In this document: in pieces, positions 36,336 through 45,619 of the stretch
Layout of the letters: each line of letters starts with the position of its first letter
Numbering within the stretch: the first letter of the stretch is position 1
Source of the DNA: an uncultured Brachyspira sp.
GTDB lineage: Bacteria; Spirochaetota; Brachyspiria; Brachyspirales; Brachyspiraceae
DNA length: 64,000 nucleotides
Assembly (NCBI RefSeq): GCF_944390845.1
Contig: NZ_CALXRM010000011.1
Coordinates: forward strand, 1-64,000
Reading direction: 5' to 3'
The notes under the pieces: model-generated
Told to the model about the DNA's origin: nothing
Databases searched by the model: none
The model's input: only the letters and a program-made list of their open reading frames with translations
Made by a program: the position numbers and the translations under genes

Positions 36336-36399
36336 ACTTTACGTTTTTTATTGAATAGACTGAATTTATACTTTTTAATCTTAAAAAAGAGAAAATATT

Positions 36400-37800
36400 A
36401 TGAATACCAATTCAATTCAACTTAATAATAACAAAAAAAAGTTATTCGGAAATTTTGATTTTTACAAATTATGTATATCTATTGCTGTTCCTGTAATGCT
36501 TCAGCAGCTTATAATGGGTATGGTATCATTAATAGATAACTTTATGGTGGCTGAATTAGGTGATATAAAAATGGCTGCTGTAAATGTATCGAATCAATTA
36601 AATTTTATATATTTGGTGCTTCTTAACACCTGTTACGGTGCCGGCGGAATATATATGGCACAAAACAGCGGTGCTGATAATAAAGAAGGTATGCAGCAGG
36701 CTTTCAGATTTAAAGTAATACTTCCGCTTATTATTTCTATTTCATATATGATATTAATGCTTGTCAATCCTGAAATATTTATGCGTCTTATGACAAAAGG
36801 AAATACTTCTCAGGAAGCTATACTTGTATCAAGCACTAAATATATGAGTATAATAGCATTTACATTTATACCTATATCCATTTCCGGTGCTATAGGTACT
36901 TCTTATAGAGAAATAGGAAAACCACATATACCTCTTATAATATCTGTTATAGCAACATTATGCAACGCTCTTGGAAATTACATACTTATATATGGTAATT
37001 TTGGTGCTCCTAGACTTGAAGAAACCGGTGCTGCTATTGCTACACTTATAGCAAGAATTATAGAAATGATTTTATTTATAGTATATATAAAATTACATAA
37101 AGAAAAATTCTATGTAAGAACAAGAGAGATATTAAAAGTAAAATTAAACGTATTTTATTCAATGCTTAAGAAATCCAGTTTAATATTTTTAAGTGAAATA
37201 AGCTGGGGATTAAGTGAAATGTTTATGACAGCATTATACAATAGCAGAGGCGGAGCTGAAACAGTTGCTGGTATGGCATCAGGATTCACAATAGCAAATA
37301 TATTTTATTTAGTATTTCAGGGAGTATTTGTATCAACAATGGTAGTTGTAGGCGGAACATTGGGCCGAGGAGAACTTGAAGATGCCAAAAATAAAGCTAG
37401 ATGGATAATGAATGGTGCTGTTATAGCTGGTTTGGTTGTCGGATTGGTGCAAATGTCCTCAGCATTACTAATACCAGTAATATTCTCAAAACTGACCCCA
37501 GATGCACAAGCAATTACAAGGAATTTGGTAATATTAATAGCATGTTATATGCCTATATGGACTTATATTAATGCACAATTTGCCGTTTCAAGGGCTGGAG
37601 GCGATACTGTATTTGGTTTTGCAGTAGATGTACCTGTATCCTTATTAATATTTGCTCCTTTAGCTTTAATTTTAGCTAAATTTACTACTGTAGGCCCTGT
37701 TGCTATGTTTGGTATAGCTAAATTAAGCGATTTTGCTAAAATAGCAGTTGGTGTTATAATGTTAAAAAAAGAAAGATGGGTAAGAAAACTTACAGAATAA
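36400..37800 (+). CDS. MATE-family efflux transporter
   Basis: Sodium- or proton-driven multidrug/metabolite exporter of 466 aa with twelve hydrophobic segments. The first helix region (VPVMLQQLIMGMVSLIDNF) and the symmetric second-half segment (LIFLSEISWGLSEMFMTALY) are typical. It is intact, unlike the MATE pseudogene near 57 kb. Drug or substrate specificity cannot be inferred. It appears monocistronic. Confidence 0.92.
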   Translation: MNTNSIQLNNNKKKLFGNFDFYKLCISIAVPVMLQQLIMGMVSLIDNFMVAELGDIKMAAVNVSNQLNFIYLVLLNTCYGAGGIYMAQNSGADNKEGMQQAFRFKVILPLIISISYMILMLVNPEIFMRLMTKGNTSQEAILVSSTKYMSIIAFTFIPISISGAIGTSYREIGKPHIPLIISVIATLCNALGNYILIYGNFGAPRLEETGAAIATLIARIIEMILFIVYIKLHKEKFYVRTREILKVKLNVFYSMLKKSSLIFLSEISWGLSEMFMTALYNSRGGAETVAGMASGFTIANIFYLVFQGVFVSTMVVVGGTLGRGELEDAKNKARWIMNGAVIAGLVVGLVQMSSALLIPVIFSKLTPDAQAITRNLVILIACYMPIWTYINAQFAVSRAGGDTVFGFAVDVPVSLLIFAPLALILAKFTTVGPVAMFGIAKLSDFAKIAVGVIMLKKERWVRKLTE

Positions 37801-37953
37801 AATGTATACAATTAGTAAATACTTAATAAACTAATTCCGATTATATTAACGGTATTTTATTTTTTAGTTAATTTTATTTTTCTGCTTTTAATATATTAAA
37901 ATTAACTTATAATATTATAAAACTTGATTTAATTATTTACTAATAGAGGATTT

Positions 37954-39888
37954 ATGAGTTACGATTTTTCTCTTATGACATTAGAATTGGGAATTCCCGT
38001 TATGGCTACTATTATATCTATTGTTGGTATAATATTATATGCCTATATATATTTTCAGTTATATGAAGAAACTCAAGCGATAATATTAGTTTTAGGTTTT
38101 TTATGCTTTGCATTTTCAGGATTAGAAGCATTAAATATAATAATATCATTATACTCACCAAATAATGAAGTATCGCTAAATTTATATAAATTTGAACAAA
38201 TAGCGTTATCATTAACTATTATTCCTTGGCTTACATATATACGAACTCATCTAACATTAAATGAAAGTTTTCATCGTGCTTTAGATAAACTATATATATT
38301 TGCTGTATTTGTATTGATATTATTGTCAGCTGTGGCTTTATTATATCCTCAAGTATTTATATCTACAAAAGTACCTATAACTACACTTAACGAAACTATG
38401 AAAAACAGTATAAAAGCTAGAGGTGCTTTAGGCCCTATATATGTATTTAGAGACTTTATATTTACAGTATACTGTTTTATAATAATTTGTGCATTTATTT
38501 ATGAAATGACAATAAATAAAAATGTCAAAAAGAATATACCTTGGTTAATATTAATATCTTTAATATCTATAGCATTCTTTGATGATTTTAACGGCATATC
38601 AATATATACAGATTATTCAAGTAATTTCTTATTCTTTAAGAATTTAACATTTTCAAGAATAACATTAACTTATGCTATATTTAATATAATAATGATATAT
38701 TTCTCTGTAAGCAGATTTATAACTGCAATACATAAAAAGACAACACAATCTTATGATTTAGAAAGTATAAGAGCACAAGACGCTATAATTATAAATACTG
38801 CTGTGACAACTTCTGAAAAATTATCAAAACTTAAAGATAATTTTGAAGATGCAGTTAAAAGTTTAGTACATAAAGTAGAAAATACTTATTCTACAATAAA
38901 TAATTTGAAAGTTGATATTAACAAAGTAATAGAATATACAAATGAATTTATAACTATAGAAAATTTCCAAATAAATGATGGTAAAATAAATATAGAAAAG
39001 ATTAATGAATTAATAGAAACCTACCCTAATTTACAAGTTTCAGTAGAAATGCAAAAAAAAGCATTGGAAGAATCTAATTTAAAATTACAGGAATCAGTTG
39101 AGAAGATATATACATTACAATCAAACAGTAGAGAAATAGTTTCTGTATTTGAAGATTTCCAAACAAAATTGGAAGAAGAAAAAAATAATTTTATTAAGGA
39201 ATTTACTAAATCAGAATCTTTCAATCAATTAAGCTTCCAAATTAACAGAATTATATCATTTATGGCAAATATGGCAGATAAAACTAAAACATTAGCAATA
39301 AATTCAAGCATACAAGCATCAAAAGCTGGCGAATGGTATAATAACTTTTCTGTTGTATCAAGAGAGGTTAACGAATTAGTAAATGAAACATCTCAGGCTA
39401 CAAACAGAATGCAGACTTTGTTATTCCAAATAGAAGAAATATTTAAGAAATTTAATTATTCAAGTAATAATATTATTAATAATGTATCATTGTTAATAGA
39501 AGAAATGCATGGTCATTATGAAAGACTTACCAAATTCAATAAAGGAATGGAAAAACAAAATGACTATAATATGAATATTATTAAGAATACTGATAAAATG
39601 TATACTTCAATATCAAATATGACTAATATTATTGTTAATGAAGAAAATGATTTTATTAATATTAAAGATAAGATAGAAGAAATTAATGCTTATATAGTAG
39701 ATATCTCTGAAAAAGCTTATGCAGAAAATAATGAAGTAAAAAATCTTATGAGAGATATGAATAAATTATTAGCTACATCTGATGATTTAGAAGCTATTAC
39801 AAATACATTAAATGAAGAAATGGAAAAATTCTTGAAGTATATTAATGACTTAGAAGATAAAGTAGATGAATATTCTAAAGTTATGTAA
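37954..39888 (+). CDS. 7TM protein with MCP-like signalling tip, copy 1
   Basis: 644 aa. Seven hydrophobic segments fill residues about 10-270 (from LGIPVMATIISIVGIILYAY to TLTYAIFNIIMIYFSV). The remaining 370 residues are a long helical hairpin. Its tip matches the chemoreceptor signalling domain: KTKTLAINSSIQASKAGEWYN, then FSVVSREVNELV; canonical MCPs read TNLLALNAAIEAARAGE...FAVVAxEVRxLA. No HAMP domain or periplasmic ligand domain is visible. It probably binds CheA/CheW or an analogous scaffold. A homologue follows after 11 bp. The 7TM input plus MCP output is inferred from the sequence. Confidence 0.75.
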   Translation: MSYDFSLMTLELGIPVMATIISIVGIILYAYIYFQLYEETQAIILVLGFLCFAFSGLEALNIIISLYSPNNEVSLNLYKFEQIALSLTIIPWLTYIRTHLTLNESFHRALDKLYIFAVFVLILLSAVALLYPQVFISTKVPITTLNETMKNSIKARGALGPIYVFRDFIFTVYCFIIICAFIYEMTINKNVKKNIPWLILISLISIAFFDDFNGISIYTDYSSNFLFFKNLTFSRITLTYAIFNIIMIYFSVSRFITAIHKKTTQSYDLESIRAQDAIIINTAVTTSEKLSKLKDNFEDAVKSLVHKVENTYSTINNLKVDINKVIEYTNEFITIENFQINDGKINIEKINELIETYPNLQVSVEMQKKALEESNLKLQESVEKIYTLQSNSREIVSVFEDFQTKLEEEKNNFIKEFTKSESFNQLSFQINRIISFMANMADKTKTLAINSSIQASKAGEWYNNFSVVSREVNELVNETSQATNRMQTLLFQIEEIFKKFNYSSNNIINNVSLLIEEMHGHYERLTKFNKGMEKQNDYNMNIIKNTDKMYTSISNMTNIIVNEENDFINIKDKIEEINAYIVDISEKAYAENNEVKNLMRDMNKLLATSDDLEAITNTLNEEMEKFLKYINDLEDKVDEYSKVM

Positions 39889-39899
39889 GAGGAATAGAT

Positions 39900-41852
39900 A
39901 TGAATATATTTGCAAATTTAATAACTGGATATAATATAACAGTAGTAAAACTATTAATTCCAATTATTGGTATTTCTTTAATGTCAGTTTTTATTATGTT
40001 ATATCTTTTATTATCTATAAAAACTAGAAAAGTTATATACATTACGATTTCTGTTATACTTACATTAATTTTAATTTATAATATTATATCACTTATAATA
40101 ATATTCTTTGAAATATATGGAATAAATAAAGATACAGCATTGAATATGTATGTGTTTAATAATATACTGATGCTAGTTGCCATTATGTTAATGCCTATTA
40201 ATTCAAAAAGTTTTATAGGCTCTACAAAAACATTAATGAATTTAAACAATGCCACATTTATAGTAACAATAGTATTATCTGTTGTATTAATAGTTTTCAG
40301 TATAATATATTCTTCACAATTCTTAACAGTTAGAATAAGCTATTATGATGCTTCTAATACATCATATTTTTTAACACCTATAGGATTATTCTTTACATTA
40401 AAAGCTTTTATTACATTATTTGTATTCTTTATAATATTTATTTCAACAGTTTCAGATATGATATTGAATTATAATTATAAGGGAAATATACCTATGATTA
40501 TAGCTAACTCTTTATCATTAATATTAATAATAAGATATATATATGTAAATACAACAGCAGATGGACCGGACTTTGATAGAATAGGACTTGCTGTTATAAT
40601 ATCTTCTTCTTTCAGATCAATATCTATATTCTCAACATTTGCTAAAAATGCACTTGATTCTATAAAGAAAGAAAATATGTTGAACAATAGATTACATTTA
40701 AATTTAAAAACATTAAATAATATAGACAGAATATCAGAAGAATTAAACAACATAGATAAAAATTTAATGGACACATCTATGTTCGTATTTGAAATAGATA
40801 AAGAAAATAAAGATGCCTATAATATTATCAGTTCTAAAATAGATTCTATCTTAGAAGCTAATGATAAATTAATAGAGGCTAAAGATAGTAAGAAAAATCT
40901 AATAAAAGACGGATTAAAATATACAAATACTATATTTACTTTCTTTGATAAATATAAATCACAAATGCAGGAGCACTTCAGAGTATTAAGTCAAACAATT
41001 TCTAATTTGAAAGAATCTGATTTCTCAAATGAACAAATAATGACTTTAAAGAATGACCTAAGACTTATAAAAGAAAGTTTAACTGAAACATCAAATAAAT
41101 TTTTAAGTATTATAATTGAATCTGCTAATCAATTTAAAGATGTAAATGTAATAACAGAATCTATATATGAAACAATATCATATATAAAATCTATAACAAG
41201 CAAAACAAATCTTTTATCTATAAATGCTGGTATACAGGCATCTAAAGCTGGTTTTTACGGAAAAAGTTTTTCTGTTGTAGCAAAAGAAATAGGTGCTTTA
41301 TCTTTTGAAATATCTAAAGGTACAGAATATATAGAAAAAATGCTTACAGATATATTCAGCGGATTAGTTGTTATAGAAAATTCATCATTCTATATACAAG
41401 ACCATTGTAAAATAATATCTGAAGAAGTTAATAAAATTACAACAACTATTGATAATCTTATGGATGAAATAGACAATGATGTTAATAGTGATTCTAAGAA
41501 ATTAAGCAACTTTAAATCATTAGAGCAATATAATGAAATTATGTCTAATATTCTAGTAAATCAAAATTTAATAGTATTATCTATTAAAGAAAATATAGCA
41601 GCTATGTTGGAAGTTCAAAACAATTTAAACTCTAAAATAGAATATCAGAACCAAGATGTTTATAAAATATTTAACAGCTTCAATAATATAATAAAAGCAA
41701 AAGATGAGCTTAATGATATAACTAAAAAAATAGGAAGTTATTCTTCATTCTCTCATACTGACATAGAAGCATTGTCAAATATTATCAATACTCATAGAAA
41801 GAAAAGTAGCTTTACATTTGCTCCTATAATAGCTTTATTAAAGAAATCATAA
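39900..41852 (+). CDS. 7TM protein with MCP-like signalling tip, copy 2
   Basis: 650 aa with the same plan as the upstream gene. Seven hydrophobic segments lie in the first 255 residues. A coiled-coil hairpin follows, with tip KTNLLSINAGIQASKAGFYG then FSVVAKEIGALS. The tip is closer to canonical MCPs than that of copy 1. There is no HAMP region. The C-terminus is short and lacks a CheR-binding pentapeptide. Tandem duplication of copy 1 is likely, with strong divergence in the membrane part. It precedes a cvpA-like gene by 2 bp. Confidence 0.75.
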   Translation: MNIFANLITGYNITVVKLLIPIIGISLMSVFIMLYLLLSIKTRKVIYITISVILTLILIYNIISLIIIFFEIYGINKDTALNMYVFNNILMLVAIMLMPINSKSFIGSTKTLMNLNNATFIVTIVLSVVLIVFSIIYSSQFLTVRISYYDASNTSYFLTPIGLFFTLKAFITLFVFFIIFISTVSDMILNYNYKGNIPMIIANSLSLILIIRYIYVNTTADGPDFDRIGLAVIISSSFRSISIFSTFAKNALDSIKKENMLNNRLHLNLKTLNNIDRISEELNNIDKNLMDTSMFVFEIDKENKDAYNIISSKIDSILEANDKLIEAKDSKKNLIKDGLKYTNTIFTFFDKYKSQMQEHFRVLSQTISNLKESDFSNEQIMTLKNDLRLIKESLTETSNKFLSIIIESANQFKDVNVITESIYETISYIKSITSKTNLLSINAGIQASKAGFYGKSFSVVAKEIGALSFEISKGTEYIEKMLTDIFSGLVVIENSSFYIQDHCKIISEEVNKITTTIDNLMDEIDNDVNSDSKKLSNFKSLEQYNEIMSNILVNQNLIVLSIKENIAAMLEVQNNLNSKIEYQNQDVYKIFNSFNNIIKAKDELNDITKKIGSYSSFSHTDIEALSNIINTHRKKSSFTFAPIIALLKKS

Positions 41853-41854
41853 AA

Positions 41855-42334
41855 ATGATCACTCTTGATACATTATTAATAGTAATATTTGCTGTACTTC
41901 TTATATATGGTTTATGCCGAGGTTTAATATCTATTATTATACCAATTCTAGCTATAATAGCTACATTTTTGATAGCACCGTTAATATATAATCATATGTC
42001 GAAATTTTTTTCACATTCAGCTATATTGAAAATAATATCATTGATAGCAAGCTATTCTATTATAAGGATAATACTTTCAAAAGTGGAAAAAAGTATTAAA
42101 GACATATTGAAAGTAATATATTTATCTTGGGTTGATAGATTACTTGGTGCCGGTACAATAATTATGATTTCTGTAATTATCACCTACTTTGCAGTTAATT
42201 TGATTATATATATATTTCCAGAATATTCTGATGCTGTAAATCAATCTAAAATAATAAATTATATATTTGTATTATTCCAAAATGATAACTATATATCAAA
42301 TTTTATAAACAATTTTAATAATAAAAGTATTTAA
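41855..42334 (+). CDS. CvpA-family membrane protein
   Basis: 159-aa protein with four hydrophobic segments, matching CvpA: an N-terminal TLLIVIFAVLLIYGLCRGL helix and a central IKDILKVIYLSWVDRLLGAG. CvpA proteins affect envelope stress and colicin V production in other bacteria; the molecular function is unclear. It follows the second 7TM protein by 2 bp, so the three are probably cotranscribed. Confidence 0.78.
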   Translation: MITLDTLLIVIFAVLLIYGLCRGLISIIIPILAIIATFLIAPLIYNHMSKFFSHSAILKIISLIASYSIIRIILSKVEKSIKDILKVIYLSWVDRLLGAGTIIMISVIITYFAVNLIIYIFPEYSDAVNQSKIINYIFVLFQNDNYISNFINNFNNKSI

Positions 42335-42345
42335 AGTTTATATAA

Positions 42346-42374
42346 TTGACAATAAAGCTATTTTAATATATTAT
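42346..42374 (+). promoter_or_regulatory. Promoter of the yedF cluster
   Basis: TTGACA (42346-42351) and TATTAT (42369-42374) with a 17-bp spacer, about 35 bp before the yedF ATG. Confidence 0.6.
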
Positions 42375-42407
42375 ATTAGTACAAATTTATTTAAGGAAGT
42401 AATACTT

Positions 42408-42977
42408 ATGAAAACAGTAGATGCTAGAGGCATACCTTGCCCAAAACCATTAATTCTTACTAAAACTGCAATCACTAATGCAGCATTAAATGAAGAAATA
42501 GAAGTACTAATAGATGATGATGTTGCTTTCCACAATATCACAGACTTTTTGAAAAACAATGGTATAACTTATACTAATGAAGGTAAAAATTTCAAAATTG
42601 TGAAAAATAAAGAATTATCTTTAAATAACAATAAAGAAAAATCATCTGGTCCAGTAATAGCTGTTGTTGATAAAAAAGTAATGGGACAAGGAAATGATGA
42701 TCTTGGAGAATTATTATTAAAATCATTCTTAGGTGCATTAAAAGATGCTAACCCAAAACCAGAAGCTTTATATTGCTATAACGGCGGAGTTTATTTAGGC
42801 GTTGAAGAACCTTATAAAACTTTATTACAAGAATTAAGAGATGCTGGAATAAAAATATTTTTCTGCGGTACTTGTGTTAAATTCTATGAATTAGAAGGCA
42901 TAAAAGTAGAAGAACAAACTAATATGCTTGGAATAATAGAAGCTATGGCTAATGCTTCAGCTGTTATAAGAGCATAA
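42408..42977 (+). CDS. yedF: YedF-type selenium/sulfur carrier protein
   Basis: 189-aa protein of the YedF family that occurs with selenium-handling genes. The N-terminal TusA-like domain has the CPxP motif in GIPCPKPLI (Cys11), a likely persulfide or perselenide carrier. A linker leads to a C-terminal DsrE-like domain (ALYCYNGGVYLGVEEPY, then FFCGTCVKFYELEG). The first gene of a three-gene cluster with a cysteine desulfurase-like enzyme and a DUF3343 protein. Selenium rather than sulfur use is inferred from the known cluster pattern. Confidence 0.88.
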   Translation: MKTVDARGIPCPKPLILTKTAITNAALNEEIEVLIDDDVAFHNITDFLKNNGITYTNEGKNFKIVKNKELSLNNNKEKSSGPVIAVVDKKVMGQGNDDLGELLLKSFLGALKDANPKPEALYCYNGGVYLGVEEPYKTLLQELRDAGIKIFFCGTCVKFYELEGIKVEEQTNMLGIIEAMANASAVIRA

Positions 42978-42996
42978 TTAATATTTATTTATAATC

Positions 42997-44115
42997 ATGA
43001 AAAATTACTATTTTGATAACTCTACAACAAGTTTTCCTAAACCTAAAGAAGTTGCAGAAGAAATGTACAATTTTCTTATGAATGTAGGAGGAACTTACGG
43101 CAGAGTAAATACACAAAGAGGAAAAGAAACTACTCAAAAAATAGAAGAATGCAGGGAAATATTGGCTAATAAATTTTTAGGTACAAAAAATGACGCTAAT
43201 ATAATATTCACACCCGGAGCTACTAGGTCTGTAAATGATATACTTATAGGGCTTAATCTTCATAATTGTAAAGTCTTAATATCAACATTAGAACATAATG
43301 CTGTATTAAGACCAATACACAAATTAAGTAAAAATAATAATGTAGAATATGATATACTGCCCTCTTTAGACGGAGGAATAGTAGATATAAATGCTCTTTC
43401 TGAAATTGTGAAAAAAGAAAAAATAGCATTAGTTGCAATCAATATGGAAAGCAATATAAGCGGAGTAATACAGCCTATAAAAAAAATAAAGGAAGCTATA
43501 GGCGAAATACCTCTACTTGTAGATGCTACTCAAGCTGTTGGGGTACATGAAATAAAAGCAGATGAATGGAATGCTGATTTTATAGCTTTTACGGGACATA
43601 AAGGACTTTTAGGCCCAACTGGTACCGGCGGTTTCTATGTAAAAAATCCGGAAAAATTAAAAGCGGCATATTTTGGAGGCGGTTTCGGTGACGGATATGA
43701 AACTCCTTACAGCGTACCTGAACTATATGAAGCCGGCACTCCTAATACTGTAGGAATTATAGGGCTTTTGGCAGCATTAAAAAATAGACCTAATTGGAAT
43801 ATAAATATAGAAGACTTAGTATATACTATAAAAGAAATAGAATCTATGAATAAATATAAAGTAATATGGTCTAAAAATATCGAACATCAGGGCTTCGTAT
43901 TTTCTATAACTACTGATTCTATAAGTATGTCTGATTTAGCTCATAAGCTTTATGAGGATTATGGTATAGAATGCAGATATGGATTTCATTGTGCATTCTT
44001 AGCTCATAATTTTTATAAAAATGATAATGGTGCTATAAGATTTTCTTTTTCACCATATACAACAAAAAAAGATTTAGAATACTTAATAAACACATTAGGA
44101 AACAAATTATGGTAA
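42997..44115 (+). CDS. Cysteine desulfurase-like PLP enzyme (class V)
   Basis: 372-aa fold-type I PLP enzyme related to SufS/selenocysteine lyases. The N-terminal YYFDNSTTSFPKPKEV is typical. The Schiff-base lysine lies in FTGHKGLLGPTGTGG and the catalytic cysteine probably in ECRYGFHCAFLAH. It likely provides S or Se as a persulfide or perselenide to YedF or the small DUF3343 protein next door. The final codons overlap the next gene by seven bases. Confidence 0.85.
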   Translation: MKNYYFDNSTTSFPKPKEVAEEMYNFLMNVGGTYGRVNTQRGKETTQKIEECREILANKFLGTKNDANIIFTPGATRSVNDILIGLNLHNCKVLISTLEHNAVLRPIHKLSKNNNVEYDILPSLDGGIVDINALSEIVKKEKIALVAINMESNISGVIQPIKKIKEAIGEIPLLVDATQAVGVHEIKADEWNADFIAFTGHKGLLGPTGTGGFYVKNPEKLKAAYFGGGFGDGYETPYSVPELYEAGTPNTVGIIGLLAALKNRPNWNINIEDLVYTIKEIESMNKYKVIWSKNIEHQGFVFSITTDSISMSDLAHKLYEDYGIECRYGFHCAFLAHNFYKNDNGAIRFSFSPYTTKKDLEYLINTLGNKLW

Positions 44116-44330
44116 AAACTTTTTGTTATTTACAAACACCTAGAGATTTAATCAAAGCAGAAAAAATTTTATTAGATGCCGGCATAGAAGTTGTTGTAAG
44201 ACCTGCACCTGAACCTGTATTTGGAGTATGCAATATGGCAATAGATATAGAAGACAATGATAAAGTATATATTGTATCTTTGCTTGAAGCTGCAGGTTTA
44301 GTTGTAAAAATTAAAGATATGGAAAAATAA
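44109..44330 (+). CDS. DUF3343 putative Se/S carrier
   Basis: 73-aa protein of the DUF3343 family: FCYLQTPRDLIKAEKILLDA, then VVVRPAPEPVFGVCNMAIDI. Cys6 and Cys54 are candidates for sulfur or selenium carriage. It overlaps the desulfurase gene (shared ATGGTAA) and ends before a strong bidirectional terminator. The family occurs with YedF and SelD in many genomes (general knowledge). Confidence 0.82.
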   Translation: MVKTFCYLQTPRDLIKAEKILLDAGIEVVVRPAPEPVFGVCNMAIDIEDNDKVYIVSLLEAAGLVVKIKDMEK

Positions 44331-44362
44331 CAATAAAAAACTTGATTGATTTAAAAATAATA

Positions 44363-44394
44363 AAGGCTTATTTCTTAAGTAAGAAATAAGCCCT
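44363..44394. terminator. Bidirectional terminator
   Basis: A 13-bp perfect stem GGCTTATTTCTTA (44365-44377) and TAAGAAATAAGCC with a two-base loop. It has A/T-rich flanks on both sides. It sits between the convergent DUF3343 and mutarotase genes and serves both. Confidence 0.85.
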
Positions 44395-44429
44395 TATTTA
44401 TGGAAAACTTTTAGTTGGATATGTCTTTA

Positions 44430-45593
44430 TTATTTGGCCATAATAGTACCAACGTACATTTTATCTGTTCTAATACCAGGTTTAATTTCCCCATTGATAG
44501 AATATATTTTATTTCCTATTAATATTAAACCTTCACCGCAAGGAGCATCAAAAGGAACCTCCCCTATTGTTTTCCAAGTATTAGATTCACAGTTATAAAT
44601 TAATATGTTGCTGTTCCAATTAAATTCATAAGGATCAGCACCAAAATATTTAGCTCTGAAATCAGCTAATGCTGCATCTTTAAGATTTCCTAAATTATAA
44701 ACAGCATCGTCATAAATAGTTTTATTGAAACCGCCTATAACAAGCATTTCTGTTTCATTAAGTTTAACAGATACAGCACCAAGTAAAGATATTCCTTCAC
44801 CATTCAAAGCTACATCAGCAACTTTTTCCCAAGTATTATTAGCAAAATCATATTTGTAGCCGTCAGTATAAGCAATAGCATCACCGCCGCTGAATACATA
44901 TATATTACCATTTAATAATTGAGCAACAGCCTGAGTTCTGCTTGCTTCTCCAGGTACAGGAGCTAATTCTTTAGCTTCTTTAGTTGCTAAATCATACTCA
45001 TAAACTTTATTGCTTCCTTTACCTGCTTGTTTACCAGTGATAACATATAATTTATTATCTTTATAAACAGCTACGCCATTTTGTAATGTGAAAGGTAAAT
45101 CACCTATTTTTTCAACATTCAATTTATTATCTTTTAATGTAATGAATAATATATCATCATCAGCTTCAGGATTAGAAGATCCGCCGATATAATATATTCC
45201 ATTTTCAGTAGTTATAGAAGCACCATATCCTAATTCATTTTCCCAATTGATATGTTCTACAACTTCTAATACACCATTCTTATCTTCTAACATATAAATG
45301 TCAGAATAAGTTTTTTTAGCTCCGCCATTAAGTACGGATTCTTCAGGGAAGTTGGCACCGCCGCCTACAACTATATATTTACCGCCTAAAGAACCGTATA
45401 ATACTCCGGCAGTACCTATATTTTTTTCCATTCCAGTTTGAGCAGGCAAATGTCCTCCCATTTCCCAAACTATTTTTTTATCAACTTTAGAATCTAATAC
45501 ATTAGCATTGTTAGAAGATGTGCCAGCAGTATTACCACCTGAACAGCTAACAGCAGCAAATATAATAGATAATATTAAACATAATTTTTTCAT
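44430..45593 (-). CDS. Kelch-type sialic acid mutarotase lipoprotein (NanM-like)
   Basis: 387-aa lipoprotein (lipobox AAVSC) made of kelch-like repeats: GGKYIVVGGGANFPEES, GIYYIGGSSNPEADDD, NGNIYVFSGGDA and LVIGGFNKT. This matches the cyclically permuted mutarotase family related to N-acetylneuraminate epimerase NanM. It interconverts sialic-acid anomers outside the inner membrane. It follows a sodium:solute symporter on the same strand, so the pair looks like a sialic-acid uptake unit. The substrate is inferred from the family. Confidence 0.8.
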   Translation of the reverse strand: MKKLCLILSIIFAAVSCSGGNTAGTSSNNANVLDSKVDKKIVWEMGGHLPAQTGMEKNIGTAGVLYGSLGGKYIVVGGGANFPEESVLNGGAKKTYSDIYMLEDKNGVLEVVEHINWENELGYGASITTENGIYYIGGSSNPEADDDILFITLKDNKLNVEKIGDLPFTLQNGVAVYKDNKLYVITGKQAGKGSNKVYEYDLATKEAKELAPVPGEASRTQAVAQLLNGNIYVFSGGDAIAYTDGYKYDFANNTWEKVADVALNGEGISLLGAVSVKLNETEMLVIGGFNKTIYDDAVYNLGNLKDAALADFRAKYFGADPYEFNWNSNILIYNCESNTWKTIGEVPFDAPCGEGLILIGNKIYSINGEIKPGIRTDKMYVGTIMAK

Positions 45594-45619
45594 TTATATT
45601 TCCTTCTAGTAATCTACTA

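Noticed and set aside
42997-44115. Assignment of the class V enzyme as SufS or NifS proper
   Set aside because: The cluster lacks Isc/Suf scaffold genes and fits the Se/S relay group better.
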